A stretch of DNA of 64,000 nucleotides from Siphonodentalium dalli (GCA_032622095.1 CP136061.1:4520505-4584504); one strand, 5' to 3'. Positions 33,980 through 46,400 are shown, counted from the stretch's first letter. The notes: generated by a model from the sequence alone, not told the origin. Program-made: numbers and translations.

Positions 33980-34756
33980 TCCATTCAACACAGCCACTGC
34001 CACCATATTACATTTATTACATTCGTGTTTCACTCGTATCAACACAGCCACTGACACCATATTACATTTATTACACTCGTGTTTCACTCGTATCAACACG
34101 GGCCACTGACACCATATTACATTTATTACACTCGTGTTTCACTCGTATCAACACAGCCACTGACACCATATTACATTTATCACATTCGTGTTTTCACTCG
34201 TATCAACACAGCCACTGACACCATATTACATTTATTACATTCGTGTTTCAACGTATCAACACAGCCACTGACACCATATTACATTTATTACATTCGTGTT
34301 TCACTCGTATCAACCCAGCCACTGACACCATATTACATTTATTATATTCGTGTTTCACTCGTATCAACACAGCCACTGACACCATATTACATTTATTACA
34401 TTCGTGTGTCACTCGTATCAACACAGCCACTGACACCATATTACATTTATTACATTCGTGTTTCACTCGTATCAACACAGCCACTGACACCATATTACAT
34501 TTATTACACTCGTGTTTCACTCGTATCAACACAGCCACTGACACCATATTACATTTATTACATTCGTGTGTCACTCGTATCAACACAGCCACTGACACCA
34601 TATTACATTTATTACATTCGTGTTTCACTCGTATCAACACAGCCACTGACACCATATTACATTTATTACATTCGTGTTTCACTCGTATCAACACAGCCAC
34701 TGACACCATATTACATTTATTACACTCTTGTTTCACTCGTATCAACACCGGCCACG
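33980..34756. repeat. 54-bp minisatellite, about 14 copies
   Basis: Unit CGTATCAACACAGCCACTGA plus CACCATATTACATTTATTAC plus ATTCGTGTTTCACT; starts at 34035 and 34089 show the 54-bp period. As 54 is a multiple of three, long frames stay open on both strands; these are not genes. It lies in the intron just downstream of an SRCR exon. Confidence 0.97.
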
Positions 34757-34821
34757 GGGCTCTTCAACACGATCCAATAACACATACAAGCTTCTATCCA
34801 ACTGTTACATATTGTACTCAC

Positions 34822-35121
34822 CCTGGCAGTCAACTCCAGCGTCGTGCGAGTGGTAACAGATGAATGTCCGCGAATGGGAGCAATCCCATATTGCAGCCTC
34901 CTCCCCGGTACACGCGACGTCTCTCATCCAGATAGGTCCCGTACCTTGTCCGTAGGTTACTCGCCCTCTGGCGATGCCTCCTCGAAATCCCAGCATCTTG
35001 CACACGACAGATGCATCAGAGTCATCCCATCCCACGTCGCACACTGTTCCCCATTGGCCGTTCATATAGACCTCAACTCGACCAGATGTTATTATTGATC
35101 CACTAACTATGCGAATGTTTT
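34822..35121 (-). CDS. SRCR domain exon (partial gene)
   Basis: SRCR domains bind ligands such as microbial surface molecules in secreted or membrane receptors. Read on the minus strand, an acceptor (TTGCAG just outside 35121) opens a 300-bp exon encoding one full domain: the GRVEVYMNGQWGTVC start, GWDDSDASVVCKMLGF, GQGTGPIWMRDVACTG, WDCSH, and AGVDCQ. It closes at a donor (G/GTGAGTAC, intron from 34821). Six cysteines match the group-A pattern. The exon enters with two bases and leaves with one, so it is a symmetric phase 1-1 module. It follows the exon at 38416-38712 after a 3.3-kb intron. Neighbouring exons lie outside what I can recognise, so protein size and topology are unknown. Confidence 0.88.
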
Positions 35122-35204
35122 CTGCAACTGATAAAACACATCAATTGGTCGATTTCACTCGATGTGTCGCAGTTACGACCTCATGTGAACCGATGTGCAC
35201 CATT

Positions 35205-35500
35205 ACTGTCTGCTTAATATGTTAAATTCAATGTTGATGCCCGGTGTATATCGATGTATATAGTTACTGTCTGCATAATATATTAAATTCAATGTTGATA
35301 CCCGGTGTATATAGAAGTACATTCTTGCAGTACTGTCTGCATAATATAATAAATGCAACGTTGATGCCCGGCGTATATCGATGTACATCCTTGCAGTACT
35401 GTATGCATAATATATTAAATTCAATGATGGTGCCCGGTGTATACCGTTGTGCAGGCTTACTGTCTGCATAATACAATAAATTCAATGTTATGTTTGTGCC
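35205..35500. repeat. 62-67-bp minisatellite, about five copies
   Basis: Repeats of CTGTCTGCATAATATATTAA, ATTCAATGTTGATGCCCGGT and GTATATCGATGTACATCCTTG; some copies lack the TTGCAGTA end. It sits in the intron upstream of the 34822-35121 exon. Confidence 0.92.
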
Positions 35501-37936
35501 CGGTGAATATCGTTGATGTACATCAACCCATTGAAATGGACTATTGATGAGTTATATTGGAACCATTCATTGGCCAAACGACTGATTCCGTAATGATGGA
35601 GTTTTCGTAATATAACTCCATGAGTAATCATATACAATTATCTGGAAAAGTCATTGAATGTTAACAACATGGCAATTCCTTGATTCTTTAGTGTTTTATG
35701 TAGCTATGTTATACAGTATTGTATGACAGATGTGCACTGTTGAGCTGTCAGCTCTAAAGCCATATTCGTGTTTGTGACGGACATTATATAGTCTGCTTAA
35801 CGTACCGTCGCATCAAAACTAAACTGCTTTATCTACATTTTGGCGGGAAAATCAAATATTGGTATATTTCGTTTCGGTGAGGGATTTCCTGTCCGAAAAT
35901 CACCAGATATCGGTCTACCAAATTTGAAAGCAGAGCTTGTGTAAATCTGTTCATCTCAAAATCTCACTTTTTTGACAGCGCTATATTGTTCTATCTCCAC
36001 TGTGAACCAATTAATCTATTTATTTTGTACCACGTGATTATATAAATGTCAGTGCTAAAATGTATCTCTGACCATCAATGAACAAAATAGAACCAAAACT
36101 TGACAGAATGCCAGCGAAGTGACTAGTTTGAAATACTGCTTTTTCGCTCCTTGGTGTGAACATCTTATTTCTAGGATAATAACTTGATTAAAATAACACA
36201 GAAATGGCGTGATTTGGGATTTTTGCAGGTTTATATGATTGAAGAACACAAACAACACTTAAGAACGAAAACAAAAACAGAACAGTAATGTTTACACAAA
36301 TTGTTCTATCTCCAGTTCGTGATTGCACACAAGATATCACATGTTTTGTTTCGAGACTCGTCATATAATAGTATTTTACACCAGCCATCATACCCGCTGT
36401 GTAACATCTTCCAAAACAGAATGAGAAGATGTGAACCGGGGGGACCAAACTTTAAACTCGATTTCCCACAAAAATGAAAATATGGAGAGAACACATTAGT
36501 TCTGACGCGACGATAGCTTTCTATAATATTGCATGGAAATGTTGGCAATATTTCTATCGGTCGATAGTTATCGAAGTTGTGTTTGTCCACTGATTTATAC
36601 CCTGGAATGGCGCTGGCTATAGTATGTTCGCCCTAATTATGTGGTGCTATTCCAGGTGCGAACGATCTGTTGATTATATGAGATTATGGAGTGGAAATAT
36701 AGTGGATCATCTCTGTAACAAGGATAACTGAAACTGTATTTTGTATTCCATCGTGTTACAAGGGAAATTATTTCTCCCCGTGTGGTTGCTGTGATGAGTA
36801 TACTATTTCCTTCATGTGAAAATATTAAGTTAAAGGGGTAATGGCTGTCGTAAAATTTGAGAATGAATTCATTCCGGAGAAATCGCTGATAACGTGATAT
36901 GATGAGCTTATTTATTTGAGGGATTTGGCGGCTAAAACTTCATAAGTAAACTCTAGAGAGTTTGAACCGGGAACATTGAACTTGTCAAGCATTCACATAT
37001 GAGAAAACATACACTGGAAGTGAGCATGTAATTTGCAACACTGAAAAGAAAACATCCAGTAATGTGGCACAATGAATTAGAGCGTCAAACTTATCCTAGT
37101 CATAACTCAGTAGTTTCACGATCCGGTGGTCCAAAGGGTCGATAATGAACTAAACATAACGAAATACTCATGTGCTTTGTAACGATCTAGAGAAGTGATA
37201 GGGAGTGATATTAACTTTTATTGTGTTTTTCACGAAAACGCTCTTTACTGTTTACCACATCAAAACATCCAGAAACGCTCTGTATTGTCCGGTAAAATTG
37301 GAAGCTCCTCGAACAACAAGTAAAATGACTACCGCCCAATAGCCAACGAAACGGGGCAATTCTAGGTAACAACACTTGTGCCCAAACTCATTTGTAAATT
37401 TTGCAAACCCATTTTGCAATGAAGTTAAAAAAAATATGACAATATGATAGACCGAACCAAGACAGATATTAATAAACAAGTGAATATCAGGAACATGTTC
37501 AACAAATAATTACCTTCACAATTAACAATGGCATTATGTATGTCGTATATGTATGGATATATCCATTTAGTATATTAGATCAGATAATACAGCATACATA
37601 GATTGGAGACATGCACCGAAGAAACTCTCTATCTCATTGTCCGGGGAGTGTTAATTAGGCATCATGCATACATGTGTATATGGCTACTGTTTGCCAGTTA
37701 ATCAAGACGACATTGGCAGTTAGTTATCCCGAAAATTGTCGTTGTCCTAGTGAGTCTTATAAGTATGTTATAACATGGTGATAATCGTTTTCTTGAAATC
37801 GCCTCTTGTCAAGGAATCGTGAATATTTTTCGTATACGATTCTCTATGATGTAATGTACACATCAGTGTATTCCGAATATCATTTATATTAATAAATGTA
37901 AGTTTGGTAGAAAACTTTTATTAACAGTTTAATTTG
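35501..37936. other. intron interior, no gene seen
   Basis: Part of the 3.3-kb interval between the two SRCR exons. Two TTGTTCTATCTCCA words (about 35987 and 36300) hint at an old repeat. Minus-strand frames at 36055-36590 have no domain and no splice logic. Confidence 0.45.
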
Positions 37937-38036
37937 CATGTTGTTGCTCTTCTTCGCTATGCTATGCTTTAATTGTCAAAGCTGCAGATTAATGCAGAAC
38001 ATGGATATATACATATATACAATGGGGTCACTTACA

Positions 38037-38265
38037 TTATCATCATCATCATCATCATCATCGAAGTCCCCATCGTCATCATCGTCCTCGACATTGTCTC
38101 ATCATCAGTTTCATCATCATCATCATCATCACCATCCTCATCATCCTCATCATCATAATCATCATCATTGTCCATCATCATCATCATCATCATCATTATC
38201 ATCATTATCGTCATCGCCGTCGTCATCATCATCGTCATCATCATCATCGTCGTCGCTAATCATCT
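38037..38265. repeat. ATC/TCA trinucleotide microsatellite
   Basis: Nearly continuous (TCA)n with CTC and GTC interruptions. It lies 150 bp downstream of an SRCR exon, in its intron. The Ser/His/Asp/Met strings in all frames are not genes. Confidence 0.97.
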
Positions 38266-38415
38266 TCATCTTGGCATCTTAGTGATTGTCGTCCTGGCAA
38301 CGTTTATAACGTCATCATCAATATCGTCGTAATTTGTTTTCTCATTTTGTAGATTAGGTACACATGATGTGTGTTCCTTTATACATAAGTATGATGTATA
38401 CAATCATTAACTTAC

Positions 38416-38712
38416 CCGGACATTCCACCCCAGCATCCTGGGTGTGTTGACAGCTATTTGTTCCCCATCCGTTGTGATTGCAATCCCACACTGAAGTCTC
38501 ATTTCCAGCGCATGTGACTTCGTCCAGCCAGATTGGTCCCGTCCCTTGTCCATAGCTTCTGGCAATACCGCCTTGGAAACCAAGAGTCCTGCACACGATA
38601 GCTGCATCAGTATTATCCCATCCGTTGTTGCACACCGTTCCCCATTGGTCGTCCCTATACACTTCAACTCGACCAGATGCTGTACTATTTCCACCAACTA
38701 ACCGAATATCGC
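38416..38712 (-). CDS. SRCR domain exon (partial gene)
   Basis: Same type of module as 34822-35121 and, in transcript order, upstream of it. The acceptor is CATTTTAG just outside 38712; the donor is GTAAGT from 38415. The 297-bp exon encodes DIRLVGG, GRVEVYRDDQWGTVC, GWDNTDAAIVCRTLGF, GQGTGPIWLDEVTC, WDCNHNGWG and AGVECPG with six cysteines. It also enters with two bases and leaves with one. Similarity to the other exon is high (QWGTVC, GIAR, YGQGTGPIW shared), as expected from tandem domain duplication. No signal peptide or transmembrane exon could be placed. Confidence 0.88.
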
Positions 38713-40095
38713 CTAAAATGGAACACACATGAAGTCGTTTAGTATCAAGCAAGTATGTGTATGTATATTTATTTTGTTGCTATTATTTTTGTAATGTGTT
38801 GGCCGTGCGCTCTCATGTGTACACATATGTTGTAGATATTGCTAGACATCTACTTCTATTTATAACACGCCAATCAGCCCTCGGCCAATTGAAGAAATCT
38901 AATGAGGTTCGGTGACCGACCTTTATTTACTGTAAAATCTTTTAGTCGTCGCCTGTTCTATCAAACGGTCTGTCGTGATCATAATACAATTCTGTATTAT
39001 ATTCGCGGCGCAGAGCTTGATGACCAATTATATGCATTCCCGATCATTCAAACAAATAATTGGTTCAGCGAGGTGAGCATTACTAACATGGGCTGTGATA
39101 CCATGTTTTTCACAACAAGCAAATGGAGGGACCAAGCGACATGGAAAACAGGAACGAAACATCATGCCAAAGAAGATATAAACGTTAATAAAATGAAATC
39201 AGAACAGTTTGTAATAGCAAATATACTATACAAAATCTTCAGATCGATGGGGTGGTATATTCGGACGGATTGCATGGGCATTTGCTTTGTCGGGGAAATC
39301 TTGAAATTACTATCCTGAACAGTGGCAAATTTAGACCCCCACTCACCAACACAATAAAAAATGCAACCAACGACAGCCCGTTGTACAGCACAGGCAACAA
39401 CTAACAGACATTCAGAATAAAAAGGTCGATAACCGGATCCCATTGGATAACTTGCGTCGGTCGAAAGTGCTGCTTGTGATATTATAAATCCGGCTTCGGA
39501 TGTATATGTAATACATACATCCGATACGTAGAAATAATCACAATAGAAGAGAAGAGTAGTGGGATACTCTTTAATTAATCCACGATCAACACACAAATAG
39601 ATATAAATATAGTTCACTGAAATACTGAAGATGGAGCGCAAGGCGTTTTCCCGTGTGGATGTACACCAATGTATTGGTCGAGGGCGGTAGAATAACTGTA
39701 AACACATACTCCATTATAAGATATGTGACAATGCGTTGAAATGTACGACCCTGTACGACCCTGAATTCTCGTGATATATTATGGCAATACAGGTATAAAT
39801 TCCAGGTCATATGTGGTGGAAATTCAGTTCGTTGTTATCACGGATGACCTGATATACATTAGGCTGATCGGGGAAGAGGGGTTCCTAAATTTGGACCTCA
39901 CATCAACCACGGCGCCACGACCACTTCAAGACCCTTCCAGTCCGCAATTTCATTTCAATGCGATTTCGGCAGGAAGACAGTCTTGCCAGATTATGCCACC
40001 CCCCACATTATACGACAGAATTATCCATAATTGTCATCATTATTATGTAATATGTATGTGCAGGGACGTGGCTAGAGGGTCTCCGTTGGGGGTGT
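38713..40095. other. no gene seen
   Basis: Holds a 138-codon frame (plus, 38902-39318) and a 181-codon frame (minus, 39162-39707) that overlap each other. Neither shows a recognisable domain, so I leave both uncalled. Upstream exons of the SRCR gene might lie here but cannot be seen. Confidence 0.35.
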
Positions 40096-41070
40096 CCACC
40101 TTGATAATTCCAACTGCACCCCCCTTGAATCAAATCAAACCAGAGCCAAGGTTGTGAATAATTCCATTTTCACCCCACCTCCTTGAATCAAACAAGGTTG
40201 TGCATAATTCAATTTGCACGCCCCCCTTGAATCAAACCAAAACACCCTTTGAATCAAACCAAAGGTGTTTGCATAATTTCATTCCCCCATTGCACCTAAC
40301 TGTTCACAGGCCTAATAGCCTATTTATAAACCATGGTTCTATCTACCCGGTAAGATAATATTCATATATTTTGAACCTGAAAATTGCACAAATCCTAACA
40401 TCTACTGGTATAACTCCAGACAAATGCACACGACTACGGGCAATAGAACAGGACACACCGGGCCGACCATAGTTGTTCGGCCCGGTGTGAGAAAATTTTG
40501 AAAACTAAACAAGAAAACCGCAAAATCCTAGCGTGTAGACTGACCTCAAGCTTTCCTAGTGTTGGAAATTTCAAACCTCATACTCTCCCTTAGTTGTTTT
40601 TTATTGGCCACGGGGAGGGACCAGGACACACCGGGCGGACCATGGTTCGTCGGGTGTGCGAAAATCGCAAAATCCTGGCATCTAGACTAGCCTCAAGCAT
40701 TCATAGAGTTCGAAATTTCCAACTGATGACAAATCCAGTGACAATTGTGACCAAATGTAGGACAATATTATTTTCTTAAATTAACTATAAGTTTTTGACT
40801 GGCCACGGGGAGGGACCAGGACACAAGCGTTCCAAGTGTTGGAAATTTCCAACCTGACACCCCTAAGGTTGGAAAATTTCTAACTGATGCCCATTTCAGT
40901 CCAAAAGTTTTATCAAAAGAAGGAAAATATGCAAATATTGGTCCAAATAAATTGTTTGAAAATCAAACTACAAGAACATTTTCAACCTATTGTTGGTGTG
41001 AAATTTGCAACTAATGTTGTGTCAGGTATGAAATTTCCAACTGTTGAAAATTTTGACCAAAGTTGGGGGG
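40096..41070. repeat. cluster of short degenerate repeats
   Basis: Three or four copies of a CACCCCCCTTGAATCAAACC unit (40118-40265), then three copies of a CCACGGGGAGGGACCAGGACACACCGGGC-related unit (about 40445, 40607 and 40801), each followed by GGAAATTTCCAACCTGA-type words. A hairpin CACCGGGCCGA...TCGGCCCGGTG lies at 40458-40487. Non-coding. Confidence 0.65.
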
Positions 41071-41662
41071 TGAGACACGTCTCTGTGTATGTGTATTGGA
41101 AATAATATATCCTATCCTATCCTATCCAGGCCTATCACCTCTTTGGGTTTAGGAAATCCGACATAAGGTTGGTGTGCTCGCTCAAATCGAAACAAAGTCG
41201 ACACGGTGATGTCGGTGGGTGTGCCAAATATTCTTTTAGTACCACCAAATCCATGTCAGTCGTGTATTTTTGGCGAGTGGTTTCATAGTGCACTTCTTTA
41301 TATTACTGCAAGGTCTTGTGTCGCAGCCAGCTATGACAATATATCCGTTGTGAATAGCGATCTTATTTCGCGGGAAGCTCGAGATTCACGACGACGAGTA
41401 GAGTGATTGCCAATCTAAACTGCACACAGAGGTCGTAGCTCAATATATAACTGGATGGTTTGCATGATATACATATACAGTCTCGAACGGAGTAAAGTGA
41501 TATATTGCAGAAAATAAATTTCAGGTGTTATTTGAGCTTATTAGAAACCATGAAATCGTAACCGTTATTGCGGATAGTAAAATACGACAACGATTAGAAA
41601 GTACACAACTGTTGGTGACGTAGTACCCTATCCGTATCCGTAATCGCAAACGTGAGTTTTGC
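41071..41662. other. no gene seen
   Basis: Contains a short TATCC repeat (41108-41130) and otherwise nothing I recognise. Confidence 0.4.
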
Positions 41663-41975
41663 GAAAGGTCTCTAATAACAGCATACTGGCATACTGAATC
41701 AGATGACCTACGACTAAACACACAATCAGACGTGAACATCGAGGCTTATATAAAGGTATCTAATAACAGGATACTGACATACTGAATCAGATAACCTACG
41801 ACTAAAAACTGGCATACTGTGTTCACTGGCATACTGAATCAGATGACCTACGACTAAACACATAATTAGAAGTGAACAATGAAGCTTATATAAAGGTATC
41901 TAATAACAGCATACTGTCATACTGAAGAGATGACCTACGACTAAACACATAATAATCAGAAGTGAACAGTGAGGC
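41663..41975. repeat. 88-bp satellite, block 2
   Basis: About three and a half monomers of the same satellite as at 1-3880, one of them broken near 41808-41830 by an out-of-register fragment. It ends abruptly against coding-like sequence at 41976. Confidence 0.93.
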
Positions 41976-42098
41976 TTCGAGAAGATACTGTCTAAAACAT
42001 TTCACGGCACCGGTTGTCACCCTCTTGGTATTTGTGGCATCCTTTGTGTCCAACAACCCTTTTATATATTCCTCGGAAGGTTTCGTGAATCGAGCCAT
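41976..42098 (-). pseudogene. truncated N-terminus of a Crypton/QRICH1-like protein
   Basis: On the minus strand an ATG at 42098 opens 41 codons (MARFTKPSEEYIKGLLDTKD, then ATNTKR...FRQYLLE) that run straight into satellite sequence at 41975; the frame stops at 41886. Short N-terminal segments of this form, a Glu/Asp-rich start followed by a DSKNTKR-like motif and a helical F..YL end, are familiar from Crypton-derived tyrosine-recombinase-like (QRICH1/ZMYM/DUF3504) proteins of marine invertebrates. The assignment is from memory of the pattern and is moderate. No catalytic domain remains. The satellite junction, not a splice donor, ends the similarity. Confidence 0.45.
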
Positions 42099-42440
42099 GG
42101 TGAACACTCATCTGCGCTGAACAGACCGCGGGAAAAATGTTGCGAAAGTATTTACTATGGGAGGTAATTCTATTAATAGTTCTAACAGAAGGAATTTCCG
42201 ATATTTTAATTAATAGTAAACGGACACCGCGGGATGGGTTTTTCTGAAAGCGTTTGGTGTTTAGTGAGAACTCGGCAACGATGGGTGATGGGACCCACCT
42301 CGATAGAAGTATTGCTACCTAAAACACACCGGGCGACAGTGTACTTGTCGCCCGGTCACCCGCGACAGCGTGATTTGTCGCCCGCCATGTGATGCGGTTC
42401 CAGCCAATAGAAAGTGGAGGTTGTGGGTAGCAGGGTGACA
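42099..42440. other. non-satellite island, possible 5' flank of the fragment
   Basis: Unique sequence between satellite blocks. It holds two GGGCGACA...TGTCGCCC hairpins (about 42329-42355 and 42360-42382). If the 41976-42098 fragment is the start of a gene, its promoter would be here; no TATA box is evident. Confidence 0.45.
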
Positions 42441-44148
42441 ATGAGGCTTATATAAAGGTATCTAATAACAGCATACTGAATCAGATGCCCACTGAATCAG
42501 ATGACCTATGACTAAACACATAATCAGAAGTGAACATTGAGGCTTAATAGTCTCTAATAACAGTATGCTGGAATACTGAATCAGATGACCTACGACTAAA
42601 CACATAATTAGAAGTGAACACTGAGGCCTATATAAAGGTATCTAATAACAGCATGCTGGTATACTGAATCAGATCACCTACGACTAAACACAAAATCAGA
42701 AGTGAACATTGAGGCTTATGTAAAGGTCTCTAAAAACAGCATACTGGCATAATGAATCAGATGACCTACGACTAAATACATAAACAGAAGTGAACATTGA
42801 GGCTTATATAGAGGTCTCTAATAACAGCATGCTGGCATACTGAATCAGATCACCTACGACTAAACACAAAATCAGAAGTGAACATTTAGGCTTATATAAA
42901 GGTCTCTAATAACAGCATGCTGGCATACTGAATCAGATGACATACGACAAAACACATAATCAGAAGTGAACATTGAGGCTCATATAAAGGTATCTAATAA
43001 CAGCATTCTGACATACTGAATCAGATGACCTACGACTAAGCACATAATAATCAGAAGTGAACAGTGAGGCTTATATAAAGGTATCTAATAACAGCATGCT
43101 GGCATACTGAATCAGATGACCTACAACTAAACACATAATCAGAAGTGAACATTGAGGCTTATACAAAGGTCTCTAATAAAACCATGCTGGTATACTGAAT
43201 CAGATCACATACGACTAAACACATAATCAAAAGTGAGCATTGAGGCTTATATAAAGGTATCTAATAACAGCATTCTGACATACTGAATCAGATGACCTAC
43301 GACTAAGCACATAATAATCAGAAGTGAACAGTGAGGCTTATATAAAGGTATCTAATAACAGCATGCTGGCATACTGAATCAGATGACCTACGACTAAACA
43401 CATAATCAGAAGTGAACATTGAGGCTTATATAAAGGTCTCTAATAAAACCATGCTGGTATACTGAATCAGATCACATACGACTAAACTCATAATCAAAAG
43501 TGAGCATTGAGGCTTATATACAGGTATCTAATAACAGCATGCTGGCAGACTGAATCAGATGACGTACGACTAAACACATAATCACAAGCGAACATTGAGT
43601 CTTATACATGTATAACGGTCTCTAACAACAGCATGCTGGCATACTGAATCAGATGACCTACGACTAAACACATAATCAGACGTGAACATTGAGGCTTATA
43701 TAAAGGTCTCTAATAACAGCATGCTGGCATACTGAATCAGATGACCTACGACTAAACACATAATCAGAAGTGAACATTGAGGCTTATATAAAGGTCTCTA
43801 ATAACAGCATGCTGGCATACTGAATCAGATGACGTACGACTAAACACATAATCACAAGCGAACATTGAGTCTTATACATGTATAACGGTCTCTAACAACA
43901 GCATGCTGGCATACTGAATCAGATAACCTACGACTAAACACATAATCAGAAGTGAACATTGAGGCTTATATAAAGGTCTCTAATAACAGCATGCTGGCAT
44001 ACTGAATCAGATGACCTACGACTAAACACATAATCAGAAGTGAACATTGAGGCTTATATAAAGGTCTCTAATAACAGTATGCTGACAGACTGAATCAGAT
44101 GACCTACGACTAAACACATAATTAGAAGTGAACATTGAGTCTTATAGT
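42441..44148. repeat. 88-bp satellite, block 3, with trimeric higher-order repeats
   Basis: About 19 monomers. A variant set recurs as a group: CAGCATTCTGACATAC at 43004 and 43271 (267 bp apart), and GACGTACGACTAAACAC at 43561 and 43831 (270 bp apart), that is three monomers per higher-order unit. Variants with ATAATAATCAG and TATACATGTATAACGG keep their place in the unit. Confidence 0.95.
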
Positions 44149-45029
44149 AACCACCCCAGTGGGTGTTTATACCTAAATGCATGTGTATTATGACGTCATA
44201 TAATTTTTATATATTTCTATATACCATGAGAGAAATTACCGTGTACGTTTATTTGTGAATTTAACACGTGACTTCCGGGTGGTGACTGCGCAGAATCCAG
44301 CAGAAACTACAGGGTGCTCCGATATAACGGACGAATATGCAGACAACAACAACAACTGATCAAATTCATTCCCAGATTCTAGAATGTACCCGACTTTCAA
44401 GTTTAGCCTATTCAGTTCTTTCTGAGGATTAATTACAGCCTTTTCATCTGATAAAAAACATTGGTATATCACCTGGCATAATAATTAATTACCCCCCGTC
44501 AAGCGACCGTCCTGTCAGTGTCATCCGGCTTACGGCAGTTACTTGATCGGAAATTACTTCCGTATATCCCATAGACCGATAAGGCCTTCACCTTCGCTTC
44601 ATGGCAAACAATTTTCACAAATGTACGAGTGTACGTAGATTAATTAATCGCTTGATTTCGTGACAATCGACAGTTACTGCGTTAGGCTTCACTGTAAACT
44701 GTTACAGACAACAATGATCAAGATTCCAGAATCATTCAATCAACCAAAAAGTTCGAAGTTCAAAGAAAGATAAAAAAAATGAAAGAACGAATTCTGTGTT
44801 ACGTGTAAATTGTGATACTAAAATTGTAGTATGTTTCCTAGTTACCATCTTCAACTTCAACTTAAGTTCAAGGAATTGATATCTGATGAGGATTCTTGTG
44901 GAGTTGTGAACACAACAACACAATGCGTGCTCCTGGAGGCATTTTTCTCCAAATCCCAGATTTTTTTAAAGGTAGGTCTGTTTGCTTTAAATTAAAAATT
45001 AAATTTTTATTATTATTTCATTTAATCAT
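44149..45029. other. no gene seen
   Basis: Non-satellite sequence with short minus-strand frames that carry no domain. Nothing else recognised. Confidence 0.4.
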
Positions 45030-45770
45030 TTTTGATCATTTGACAATTTGTCGTGGTCATTCGTTGGTCATCAGTGTCACAGTCAGTGTGTTTGTCGTCA
45101 TTCGTGTTTGGTTGTCGTCTGTCGTTTTTCGTCCTTGGTAGTTTGTCGTCGTGTTTATTGTTGGTCGTTTGTTTTCATCCTTTGTTCATTTGTGATCAGT
45201 CGTGGTTTTTGTGGCAAGTACACCGCAGCCCAAATGTAGTTAGCCAGTGGAGCCGCGGTGTACAATGTAGTGCATTTCGGCCGCAGTGGCAATGCTAACT
45301 GCACCGTGGTCAACTGGAAACTTGTTTTGTCCAGCAGGGTACATTATATCCCGTAGATTTGGACTAGGATTACCTAAGCACAAACCAGGCGAAAAAAAAA
45401 TACATGTACTGTACATAGGTTACACATAATTTTGAAACCTGCAGGCCTGGGTCGATGTGTTTGTCATCAAGACATTTTTCGTCATCGATCATTCGACATC
45501 GTGTTCATCTTTGGCTGTTTGTTTTTCGTCATCAGTAATTTTTCGTCATCGATTGTTCGACATCGTGCTAGTCGTTGGCCATTTGTTTTTCGTCATCAGT
45601 CATTTTTTGTCATCAGTCGGTATTTTTCTTCGTTGTTGTTTGTTGCCATTTGCCATCGTCATCCTCGCCATTTATCTGTCATTTGCCACCATTCGTCAGC
45701 CGGTGTGTTTTTTCGTCAGTTGTTTTTCATCATCGGTCATTTGTTCATCGGTTGTTTTTCGGAAATTATG
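45030..45770. repeat. TCGTCA-rich degenerate minisatellite
   Basis: Low-complexity sequence built of TTTTTCGTCATC, CATTTGTT and TCGTGTT words. The clearest tandem pair is TTTTTCGTCATCGATCATTC (from 45474) and its repeat TTTTTCGTCATCGATTGTTC (from 45537), each followed by GACATCGTG and a CATTTG/TGTTTG stretch. A MITE copy (45208-45341) interrupts it. The open frames are by-products. Confidence 0.65.
45208..45341. mobile_element. MITE fragment, CCGCAGTG family, copy 1
   Basis: Short copy with GTACACCGCAGCC, GGCCGCAGTGGCA and the right terminus CTTGTTTTGTCCAGCAGGGTA. It lacks most of the interior found in copies 2 and 3. Confidence 0.6.
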
Positions 45771-45780
45771 TCTGTGTGTG

Positions 45781-46134
45781 GGACCACTTAACTGCGGTGC
45801 GGTTTATAGCATTGCCACCGCAGCTGAAATGCAACTACACCGCGGCGCCACCGGCTAACAGTTGGGTCGTGATTTAATTGCCATTCGGCATGGTGTATTT
45901 GCCACGGTGTACTTTCATCAAACTGAAAAAAGACAATACAAACCAGAAATCTAACCACGGTGTACATGCCATTCGACCGTGAGGGAAGTTGCCTTTCGGC
46001 CGCAGTGAACTTGCCGTTTGGCCGCAATGTACTTGCCGTTCGGCTGCGGTGCTCAACTGCAGTTACAAACTCACCGCAGCCGAACAGCAAATACACTGCG
46101 GTGCCAATGGATACTTGTTTTGTCCAGCGGGGTA
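45781..46134. mobile_element. MITE, CCGCAGTG family, copy 2 (left end lost)
   Basis: About 350 bp matching copy 3 in the same orientation throughout (CCACCGC...GAAATGCAACTACACCGCGG, ACTGAAAAAAGAC, ACAAACCAGAAATCTAACC). The right end is CTTGTTTTGTCCAGCGGGGTA; the corresponding left terminus is missing. Confidence 0.75.
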
Positions 46135-46141
46135 CATGTAT

Positions 46142-46400
46142 TGTATGTCTACTTAGATCCCGGAAATGGGCGGGTCCAATTTCATGAGTGACCATGTCCT
46201 TGACCATGACCTCGCTCATATACATGTAGGTACATAGAACTTCTGTCTCTGTGTGTTATAGACTTGAAAACTGCACGACTGATCGGACTAACATTTGGTA
46301 TTAATGTACCAAAGGCCTACTTTGATCCCGGGAACTATATGGGTGGGTCCAATTTCATATGCGACTGTGTCCTTGACTGCGACCTCGATATATACTCATA
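46142..46400. repeat. two direct copies of a GATCCCGG...GGGTCCAATTTCAT segment
   Basis: About 46145-46225 and 46315-46400 are diverged direct repeats (CTACTTAGATCCCGGAAATG against CTACTTTGATCCCGGGAACT, then GGTCCAATTTCAT and GTCCTTGAC). Non-coding. Confidence 0.65.

Noticed and set aside
34079-34863. 233- and 206-codon frames with 18-residue repeats
   Set aside because: Products of the 54-bp minisatellite, open in several frames and on both strands, lying in an intron.
37938-38282. Ser/His and Asp/Met-rich frames
   Set aside because: Translations of the ATC microsatellite.
38902-39707. 138-codon plus-strand and 181-codon minus-strand frames
   Set aside because: They overlap each other antisense, show no recognisable domain and have no splice or promoter support. 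Left uncalled rather than excluded.
45432-45877. Phe/Val/Ile-rich frames looking like membrane proteins
   Set aside because: They derive from TTTTTCGTCATC-type low-complexity repeats and are open in three frames.
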